Origin: Isoetes taiwanensis
Lineage: Eukaryota; Streptophyta; Lycopodiopsida; Isoetales; Isoetaceae
Reading direction: 5' to 3'
DNA: 64,000 bases
Assembly: GCA_021234155.1 (NCBI GenBank)
Contig: JAJEKV010000002.1
Span: 18,006,876-18,070,875, forward strand
Both the position numbers and the translations under genes were made by a program. The notes beneath the pieces are model-generated. The model was not told the origin of the DNA, searched no databases, and saw only the letters and a program-made list of their open reading frames with translations. Numbering within the stretch: position 1 is the stretch's first letter; each line of letters begins with the position of its first letter. Positions 55,771 through 64,000 of this stretch are shown in pieces.

Positions 55771-56125
55771 TCTAGTCTAATAATATTAAAAGAAATAAGC
55801 CTAAAAGTGAGTCCGTGAGAAAGGTTCAAATTCCACGCCCCATCTAGAACGGTGGAGGAGGCGCCACGTGGCTTGCAAATTTCTCGGCGCCGTCCGTTTT
55901 TTGAAACCTTGGCCTCAAAAGCCCCAAGTTTGCGGACAAAATTTTTGGTTTACCACCCTGACCTGAAAATAGACATTGCTTTGAACCCCCCAAATACCAC
56001 CACTAGAAATCCAGAATTTTCTTTGAAATAATAGGAAGTCCATGTTTAGTTAAGGTCTTTGCCAATTAAAAATCAATGATTACCTAGGATGTTCTAGAAT
56101 GTTCTAGAATCTTTTGAATGTCCCA
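55771..56125 (+). mobile_element. Helitron-like 5' sequence, copy 2
   Basis: A diverged copy of 53257-53616: TAATAATATTAAAAGAA, GTGAGTCCGTGAG, CGCCACGTGG, TTGCGGACAAAATTTTTGG and AATAGGAAGTCCATG in the same order, ending in a four-unit GAA/TTC array at 56092-56109. Confidence 0.7.
56092..56109. promoter_or_regulatory. Heat-shock-element-like array (four units)
   Basis: TTC, GAA, TTC, GAA at 56092, 56097, 56102 and 56107, with 2-bp gaps. Confidence 0.75.
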
Positions 56126-56129
56126 GAAT

Positions 56130-57310
56130 GTTCGGTGATCGTGCTCAAAGGTAGAATTTAAAAATAGAAGTTTTTTGAAACTTTGCAAATGCTCAAAAAT
56201 AGAATGTTGTGGAATGTTCCAATGCTTATGGGTAAGCACCCTCAGTAAAAATAGAAAAGTTTTAGTTCAAAATAGAAAGTTTTGAAACTTTGGGTGAAAT
56301 GCTCAAAGTAGAATGTTCTAGAATGTTCCAAATGCTCATGGTAAGCACCTCAGTAAAAATAGAAAGTTTTTTCCAAAAATAGAAGTTTTTTGAAACTTTG
56401 CAAATGCTCAAAATATGTGGACGTTGCGTGTGCTCATGGATAAGCACCTCAAAATAAAATAGAAAGTTTTGAAACTTTGCAAATACTCAAATAGAATATT
56501 GTGGAATGTTCCGTGATGCTCATGGATGCTAACCCTCACTAAAAATAGAAGGTTTCAAAAAAAATAGAAAGTTTTTAAGACTTTGCAAATGCTCAAAGTA
56601 GAATGTTCCTCGAATGCTAATAGAAAGTTTTTGAAACTTTGCAAATGCTCAAAATAGAATGTTCGAATGTTGCAGAGATGCTCAAAGGTAAGCACCTCAG
56701 TTTAAAAAATGAAAGTTTTAGTCTAAAAATAGAAAAGTTTGCTTAAACTTTGTAAAAACTCAAACAGAATGTCCTAGAATGTTCCGTGATGCTCTAGGGT
56801 AAGCATCTCAAAAAATAGAAAGCAATTGAATTGGTAGTAAGTGTGATGGGGATGATGGGTGGGTAAGCTCACATGGGTGATACTTTAGAATTGACATACT
56901 TTTAGAATTGGTACCAGAGGTAGTAGATGGGCCCATGGGCATGTGTGAGTATATTACTCATGAATAATTTTTGTAGGTACTCATGGTAAGACCCCGGAGA
57001 AAAAAAATAGAAAGTTTTTTAAGACATTGCAAATACTCAAAATAGAATGTTCGAATGTTGCAAATGCTCATGGTAAACACCTCAATCCAAAAATAGAAAG
57101 TTTTTGGAAACTTTGCAAATGCTCACAATAGAATGTTCGAATGTTGCGATGCTCAAAGGTAAGCACCCCAAGACAGAAACACAAAGTTTTAGTCTAAAAA
57201 TAGAAAGTTTGAGAGAACTTTGTAAAACTCAAATAGAATGTCCTAGAATGTTCCGATGCTCATGGTAAGCATCTCAAAAAAAAATAGAAAGAGACAGTCT
57301 AAAAATAGAA
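56130..57310. repeat. Tandem repeat of roughly 110-bp units with GAA/TTC motifs
   Basis: Eight or so diverged units of the pattern AATAGAAAGTTTT, GAAACTTTGCAAATGCTC, AATAGAATGTTCTAGAATGT (or a decayed form), GATGCTCATGGTAAGCACCT. The third part is heat-shock-element-like. The best is at 56311-56328 (four units), and others are reduced to one or two triplets. A non-tandem insert (56825-56985) interrupts the array and recurs at about 57968-58060. Confidence 0.82.
56311..56328. promoter_or_regulatory. Heat-shock-element-like array in tandem unit (four units)
   Basis: GAA, TTC, GAA, TTC at 56311, 56316, 56321 and 56326 with exact 2-bp spacing. Confidence 0.72.
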
Positions 57311-57311
57311 A

Positions 57312-57711
57312 GTAGAGAGAGGAGAACGAAAGAGGAGAGGAGAAGAGAGAGGGAAGAGAGAGAGAGAGGGAGGAAAGAGAGAGGAGAGGGAGAAAGAGAG
57401 AGAGAGAGAGATAAGGAGAGAAGGAAAAAAACTGGGAGAGAGAGAGAGGAGAGAGGAAGAGAGACAAAAAAGAGGAGACAGGAGAGAGGAGAGAGGAGAG
57501 AAAAGAAAAGAAAAAGAGAGGGAAGAGAGAGGAGAGAGAGAGGAGAGAGAAAAGAGAGGACGGAGAAGAGAGAGAAGAGAGGGATGAGAGGGGCCAAAGA
57601 GAGAGAGGAGAGAGATAGGGAGAGAAAGAAGAGAAGAGGAGAGAGAAAGAGAGAGAAAGGGAGAGAGAAGAGAGAGGAGAGAGGAAAGAGAAGACAGAAA
57701 AGGGGACCCCC

Positions 57712-57748
<37 letters not shown>

Positions 57749-57968
57749 AGAGAGAAGGAGGAGAGACAAGAGATGAGGGAAGACAAAGGAGAGAGGGAAG
57801 AGGAGAAAAAAGGGAGAAGAGAGAGAAGAGATAGGAGAGAGAAGAGGGAGAGGACAGAGAGGAGAGAGGGGGGGAAAGAGGAGAGAGAGAGGAGAGAGGA
57901 GAGAGAAGAGAGAAAGGAAAGAGGGAAGAGAGAGGAGGGAGAAGAGAGAGAGAGAGAGAGGAATAGAA
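57312..57968. repeat. GA-rich purine array, block 3
   Basis: About 0.65 kb of A/G on plus, following directly on the heat-shock-motif tandem array. Confidence 0.96.
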
Positions 57969-58277
57969 AAGAACAATTGACATACTTTAGAATTGGTAGT
58001 AGAGGTAGTAGATGTGGCCTCATGGGCATGTGCGAGTGAGCTACTCATGAATAATACTTTCTTGGTAATGGAATAGAGGGTTGAGTAGTATGTGTGAATA
58101 AGACTGTGAAATGCCCCAAGTCCAAAGAGAGGGTGTGAGTAAGATCTTCATAGGTGATACTTTGAATTGGTAGTGTTCTCATGAGTAATACTTAGAATTG
58201 GCAGAAGGCATGTGAGGACCACATAGTAGTAGGTGTTAGGCCCCTAGGATATGGTAAAGGTGTTCATGGTAAAGGTC

Positions 58278-58283
58278 CCGAAT

Positions 58284-58314
<31 letters not shown>

Positions 58315-58459
58315 AGAGACATGGGAGAAAGAGGTGTAAAGAAGAGAGGGAGAGAGAAGAGAAAGGAGAGAGGAAGAGAGAGGAGAGAGAGGAGAGAGGA
58401 GAGAGAAGAGAGAGAAGAGGGAAAGAGAGTAATAGAAAAGAGAGAAGAAAGAGAAAGAG

Positions 58460-58508
<49 letters not shown>

Positions 58509-58750
58509 GAGGGGAGAAAGAGAGGAGAGGACAGAGAGAGAAGAGAGGAGAGAAAGAAGAGAAGGAGAGAGAGGAGAGAGGGAAGAGACACAAAGAAAGA
58601 AAAGAAAGAGACAAAAAAGAGAGGAAGAGAGAAAGAGAGGAGGGAGATGAGGGAAGAGAGAGAGAGAGAGGGAGAGGGAAGAGAGAGGGAGAGAGAAGAG
58701 AGGGAAGAGATAGGGAGAGAAGAGAGAGAATAGAAAGGAGAGATGGAGAT
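58278..58750. repeat. GA-rich purine array, block 4
   Basis: About 0.47 kb, including a perfect (GA)n run around 58466-58502. Confidence 0.96.
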
Positions 58751-58954
58751 GGGGCATGGTGGCTCTAAATAAGGAAAATGGAATGGCCGGAACTGAGGTG
58801 GAGGAGTAAAGAAAAAGGACAGGGAAGGAGTAGTATGGAATAAGACTGTGGAAATGCCCAAGTCCAAAGAGGTGTGGAGGGTGATCTTCATAGGTGGATA
58901 ATGGAATGGAGTAATAGGTATGGACTCAGTGGATAATGGAAATAGGGAACAGGA

Positions 58955-59133
58955 AAATAGAAAGAGAGAGAGAGAGGAAGAGACATGGAGAGAAAGAGGG
59001 GTAAAAGAAGAGAGAGAGAGGAAGAGAGGAAAGGAGAGGGAAGAGAGAGGAGAGAGAGGGGAGAGAGGGAGAGAAGAGAGAGAAGAGGGAAAGAGTAATA
59101 GAAAAGAGAGAAAGATAGAGAAAGAGGGGAGAA

Positions 59134-59191
<58 letters not shown>

Positions 59192-59760
59192 GAGAGAGAA
59201 GGGAAAGGTGGAGAGAGAGAGGGAGAGGGTGAGACAAAAGAGGAGAAAGAGGAGAAAGGAAAGAGAGGAGAGAGGAGAGAGAGAAGAGAGAGAGGAGAGA
59301 GAGAACAGAGGGAAGAGAGACAAGAGAGAGGAGAGAAAAGAGAGAGGAGAGAGAGAGAAAAAGACAGAGAGAGAGGGAGAAACGGGGAGATGAGAGAGAG
59401 AGAGACAGTGGAGAGAAAGAGAGAGAGAAAGAGAGGAAGAGACAGAGAGGAGAGAGAACAGAGAGGAGGAGAAAGAGAGAGAGGAGAGAGAGAGAGAAAG
59501 ACGAGAGAGAGAGGAGAGAGAAAGAGAAGACAGAGAGAAGAGGAGAGACGAGACAGGAGACAAGGAGAACACACAGCACACAGAGGACAGGAGAGAGAAA
59601 AGAGGAGGAAGAAGAGAGACACAGTGGACAGAGAAAGAGAGACACACAGGAGGAGAGACACAGAGGGAGACGAGGAAGAGGAGGAGAGGAGAAAGGAGGA
59701 GGAAGAGAGAAGAGAGAGAAAAGAGGAGGAGATAGACAAGGAACCAAGGAAGGACCGGAA
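58955..59760. repeat. GA-rich purine array, block 5
   Basis: About 0.8 kb, with CA interspersed towards its right end (ACACAGCACACAG near 59570). The 58750-58955 spacer shares AAGACTGTG-x-AAATGCCC-x-AAGTCCAAAGAG with 58095-58130, so the spacers are repeats too. Confidence 0.95.
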
Positions 59761-59924
59761 GGAAAAGGAAAGGAACCATTCCCACACACACATGGACCAC
59801 AATGGGACCGACCGACCGGACACAGGAAAGAGCCTTGACAATGGGAAGGATCCCCTGATCCCAAATATGGTGGACCCAGCCCGAGACCACAGAAGCAGCA
59901 ATGGAAGACCATGGATCCTAGAAT

Positions 59925-61150
59925 GAGAAGGAGAGAAAGAGGAAAAGACGAGAGGGAGAGAGAGAGAGAGAAGAAGAGACATGTGAGAGGGAAAGAAAGA
60001 GACAAGAGGAGAGAAATGAGAGGAAGAAAAAAAAAAAAGAGAGGAAACGAGACAGAGAGAGAGAGAGAAAGAGGAGAGAAAGAAGAGAGAGGAAAGAGAA
60101 GAGACAGAGGACAGAGAGACAAAGAGAGAGAGAAAGAGAGAGAGAGAGGGAGAGAAGAGAGAGACAGAGAGAAAGACAGGGAGAGGGAGGAAAGAGGAGA
60201 AAGGAGAGAGAGAGAGAGAGAAAGAGACAGAGGAAGAACAGGAGAAAAGAGAGAAGGAGAGAGAAGAGGAAGGAGAACGTGAGAGAGAGAGAGGAAAAGA
60301 GTGAGAGAGAAGAGAGAGAGAGAAAGACACAGAGAGAAAGAGAGAGAGAAGGAGAGACAGGAGAGAGAGACCAAGAGAGAGAAAAGAGACAGGAGAGACG
60401 AGAGGAGGAAATGAGACAGTGGAGAAAGAGAGAAAAGAGGAGAAGGAGTGGAGAAAGCAAGAGAGAGGAGAGAGAAGAAAGACGAGGAAAGAGAGAGGAG
60501 AGAGGAGACGTGAGAAGAGGAAGAGAGAGGAAGAGAGAAAGAGAGAGAGAGAGAGATAGGAGAGAAAAGAGACAGAGGAGAGGAGGAAAAGGAGAGAGAA
60601 AGAGAGAGGAGGGAGAAAAGAGAGAGAGAGAGCAATAGAGAGAGAGAAGGAGAGAGGAAGGAAAAGGAGGGAGAGAGGAGAGAGAAAAAGGGAGAGAGAG
60701 GAGAGAGGAGAGACGAGAGAGAGAGAGGAGAGAAAGGTGAAGAGAGAGAAGAGAGTGGAGAGAGAAGGAAAGAGAGAAGAGGGGAAGAGAGGGGAGAGAG
60801 AAGAGAGGAGACAGGGAGTGGACAGGAATAGAGAGAGAGAGAGAGAAGAGAGAGGAGAGAAAGAGGGAGAGGAACGAGAGCCGAAGAGAGAGAGAGGGAA
60901 GGTGAGAGAGGAGAGAGAAGAGAGGGGTGAGGGAAGAGACAGGGAGAAAGAGGAGGAGAGAGAAGAGAGAGGAGGGAGAAGAGAGGGAGAGGAAATAGAA
61001 AGAGAGAAAGATAGAGGAAAGAGGGGAGAGAGAGAGATGAGAGAGAGGAAACAAAGAGAAGAGAAGAGAGAGGAGAGAGGAGAGTGGAAGAGAGGGAGAG
61101 ACAAAGAAGAGAGATGAAAGAGAAGAGAGATGAGGGGGAGGGGCGGAAGG
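59925..61150. repeat. GA-rich purine array, block 6
   Basis: About 1.2 kb. The spacer before it (59760-59925) is a low-complexity mix containing GGACCGACCGACCGGACA. Confidence 0.95.
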
Positions 61151-61299
61151 CCGACAAAGGAAAAAGAAGGGTATGGTGGTAGGAAGAGAGAGAAGAGGGG
61201 AATGGGCCGCATGGAGGCCGAAGGGAGTGGAACGGGCTGCCAAGCCAAAATACACCAGGAGCCCCAGGTTCAGACAGCCATGATAAGGATAAAAGGATG

Positions 61300-61565
61300 G
61301 ATCCGGGTCAGTCTCATGGCCTTGGCCTCTCAAAGTCTCCAAGTTTGGTGGACAAAATTTTTAGTTTACCAATGGACTTGAACTCCTGGACATTGTTCCC
61401 CCAAACCCCAATCTAACACTAGACCAAACTTCTCACTTTCTCAAAGAATAGGAAGTCCACATTTAGTCATATTGAGCAATGGAAATCCCTTTATTAATCA
61501 AAAGCCCCTGATATTAAAAGGCTCTTTATTTAGGAGGGATCTCGAGTCCTGGTCATAATCCCAAA
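61300..61565 (+). mobile_element. Helitron-like 5' sequence, copy 3 (internal part)
   Basis: It contains GGCCTTGGCCTCTCAAAG, CCAAGTTTGGTGGACAAAAT, CTTGAACTCCTGGACATTG, ACTAGACCAA and AATAGGAAGTCCACATTTAG in the same order as copy 1. The extreme 5' end, G-box and heat-shock motif are absent. Confidence 0.72.
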
Positions 61566-61694
61566 ATCAATCCCCAAACCTCACACTCAGGGCAAGATTA
61601 GTCCTTGAAGAATCCCCATGATTCCCAACATTGTTAGTTGTGGGTATGCAAGATTTAAAACACACACAAATCCCAACCCTTGTGAACAAGCCAG

Positions 61695-62769
61695 AACAGC
61701 TAGAGAAAGACGGAGAGAGGAGAGAGAAGAAAGAGGAGAGGAGGGAGAGGTGGAGAGAGGAGAGAGAAGAGAGAGGAGAGGACCCGAGAGAGAAGAGAGA
61801 AGATGACAGAGGAGGAGAGAGAGAGAGGGGAACTGAGAGAGGAGAGAGAGAGGAGAGATGAGGAGAGAAAGAAGAGAGGAAAGAGAGAGGAGAGAGAGGA
61901 GAGAGAGGAGAGAAAGAAGAGAGGGAAGAGAGAGAGAGAGATGAGACAGAAGAGAGACAGAGGAACAGAAAGAGGGAGAGAGAGAGAGAGAGAGAGAGAG
62001 GGAGAAACAGAGAGGAGAGAGACAGGAGAGAAGAGAGAAATGAGGAGAGAGATGAGGAGGGGAGAAATCAGAGGAAAGACAAAGAGAAGAGAAGAGAGAG
62101 CAGAGAGAAAAAGAGAGAGGAGAGATCATCCTGAGATCAGACCCAAACGCCCAAACAGGAGGAGAGAGGAGGAAGAGGAAGGAAGAGGAAGACAGAGGAA
62201 AAGAAAGAGAGAGAGAGAGAGAGAGAGGAAGAGGGAGAAGAGAGAGAGAGAGAGAGAGGAGAGAGAAAGAGAGAGAGGAAGGAGAGACAGAGAGAGACAT
62301 GGAAGAGAGAGGAAAGAGAGAGCAAGGAGAGAGGGAGAGACACACACACAGGAGACAGAGACAGAGAAGGAAAGAGAGACAGAGGAGAGACAGAGAGAGA
62401 GAGGGAGGAGAGGAGACAGAGAGACAGAGACAGGAGACACAGAGAGAGACAGAGAGGAGAGAGGAGAGAGACAGGAGAGACAAGAGAGAAGAGAGAAGGA
62501 AGGAAGAGGAAGAGAGGAGAGAGAGGAAGAGGAGAGAGGAACGAGACAGAGGAGAGAGAAGAGGAGAAGAGAGAGAGAAACAGAGAGGAGAGAAAGACAG
62601 AGAGAGAGAGAAGAGAGGAGAGAGACAGAGAGAGGAGAGAGAGAGAGAAGAGAGGAGAGGAGGAAAGAGAGAGAGGAGAGAGAGATGAGAGAGAGAAAAG
62701 AGAGACAGAGAGAGAGGAGAAACAGAGGAAACAGAGACAGAGAGAGGAGAGAGACAGGAGAGAGGAAAC

Positions 62770-62802
<33 letters not shown>

Positions 62803-63069
62803 GAAGAGAGGAGAGGACAGAGAGAGAGAGAGAAGACAGAAAGGAAGAGAGGAGAGAGGAAGAAGAGAGACGAGAGAGAGAGGAGAGAGGAAGAGAGGAA
62901 GAGGAGAGAGAGAGAGAGAGAGGAGGAGAAAGACAGAGAGAGAGAAGGAGGAAGAGAAGAGAGAGAAGAAGGAAGAGAGAGGAGAGACAGAAGGAGAGAG
63001 AGAGACAACAAGAGAGAGGAGAGAGAATAGAGACAGAGGGAGAGGGAGGAGAGAGAAGAGAGAGAGAAA

Positions 63070-63109
<40 letters not shown>

Positions 63110-63815
63110 AGAATAGACAAAGGTAGAAAGAAAAAGGGAGAAAGGGAGTGAGAGGAGAGAGAGAAGGGAGAGATGAGAGGAGGGAGAGAGGAAGAGAGAG
63201 ACACACAAAAGGAGAGAGAAGGAAGAAAGAGACAAAGAGAGAGAGAAGAGAAGGAGAGAGAGGAGGGAAGAAATAGAGAGAGACGGAGAGAGACGGAGAG
63301 AGAGGAGAGAGGGAGATAGGGTACGTGGTGGAAATGGAGGCCGGAGGGTACGAAATGGAAAGGAAAGGAGGAAAAGAAAACACAGAAGGAAGGAGGAAAT
63401 TGGTATGGTATGACCGGAAAAGGAAAGGAATAACGGAGGAATCAGCAGGAAAAGAATGGCCAACAAAAGAGAAGAGAGGGGAGAGAGAAGGAGAGGGAGA
63501 GAGAAAGATGGAGAGAGAGGGAAAGAGGGGAGAGAGAGAAGAGAGAAGAGAGAGGAGAGAGGAGAGAGGAAGGAGAGACAGGGGAGATGTGAGAGAGGGA
63601 TAGAGAGATGAGGGAAAGAGAAAAGAAAGTGAGAGAAGAAAAAGGAGAAGGGAGAGAGAGAGATAGGGAGAGAGAGAGAGAGGAGAGAGAAGAGAGAGAG
63701 AGGGAGGAAGAGAGGAGGGAGAGAGAGAGGGAGATGAGGGAAGAGAGGAGAGAGGAGGAAAGGAAAAGAGGAAGAGATGGGAGAGAGGGAGAGATGGAGG
63801 GTGAATGGGTGGCCA
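61695..63815. repeat. GA-rich purine array, block 7
   Basis: About 2.1 kb of A/G on plus, the longest block. It is broken by a short mixed segment at 62127-62160 and by a G/A/T-rich spacer at 63318-63475. Confidence 0.97.
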
Positions 63816-64000
63816 AAAGGAGGCCGGAAATGGAGGGCCGGAAATGGAAAGAAAAGGCCTGCACACACTTGCCTTTAATATACAGAAAATAGCGGCCTCA
63901 GCCAGAGCTTAATGAATGACGGATATGGGTGGCGAATGGATCTTTGCTGCCCGTGGCCTTAGCAATAATGTAACTGGAATGGAAGTAATAATGGAAGCAA
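63816..64000. other. Window end, non-purine spacer
   Basis: Mixed-composition sequence (GGCCGGAAATGG, then CTTTAATATACAG). No gene is seen. The window stops here. Confidence 0.5.

Noticed and set aside
53618-63866. Very long open frames (up to about 790 codons) rich in Ser/Leu/Pro on minus and Glu/Arg on plus
   Set aside because: They are translations of GA/CT arrays, open in several frames on both strands at once, with no domains or splice structure.
1-64000. tRNA and rRNA genes
   Set aside because: I saw no convincing A-box/B-box pair or cloverleaf and no rRNA-like sequence. tRNAscan-SE and Rfam would decide.

Overview
The window looks like nuclear DNA from a land plant with a large, transposon-rich genome. 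The evidence is a malectin-like/LRR receptor kinase with GT-AG introns up to about 11.8 kb, fragments of plant-type GT90, polyphenol oxidase and PPR genes, a Ty1/copia-type element with an initiator-Met-tRNA-like primer site, a CACTA MITE and Helitron-like ends. A Ty3/gypsy RT fragment near position 500 resembles fungal-type chromoviruses, which are also known from non-seed plants. I therefore lean to a bryophyte, lycophyte, fern or gymnosperm, but this is inference.

Layout. Positions 839-31969 (minus strand) hold one receptor-like kinase gene. Its start codon is at 31969 and I can place 13 exons. The kinase C-terminus lies beyond the left edge. Exons total about 2.37 kb. Introns are either 70-323 bp or 2-12 kb, and the large ones are packed with other DNA: LINE fragments with microsatellite tails, an antisense GT90 pseudogene (8.2-9.2 kb), a polyphenol oxidase C-terminal fragment (20.0 kb), a fold-back repeat (21.4-21.9 kb), and a copia-like element (25.0-29.1 kb) whose right LTR is split by a LINE. 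The kinase DFG motif reads GFG, and exon 4 is one base out of frame, so activity is doubtful.

Positions 32-40 kb are mostly non-coding. They contain a 196-bp CACTA MITE, a cluster of palindromes, a second broken receptor-kinase fragment, a long TATC microsatellite and a fragment resembling the C-terminal half of N6/N4-type DNA methyltransferases. Positions 40144-46132 are a defective minus-strand Ty3/gypsy element with a TGTTG target duplication. It is inserted in a dispersed repeat that also occurs without the insertion at 29.1 kb. Positions 46-53 kb hold a PPR pseudogene, a 5'-truncated minus-strand LINE, a Helitron-like 3' end and a second LINE with an A-rich tail.

Positions 53.2-64 kb are the most unusual. 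Three copies of a Helitron-like 5' sequence (G-box palindrome, then heat-shock-element-like GAA/TTC repeats) are interspersed with about 10 kb of almost pure purine (GA/GGA/GAAA) arrays and a tandem repeat of roughly 110-bp units carrying heat-shock-type motifs. Long serine/leucine-rich open frames there are products of the repeat and not genes.
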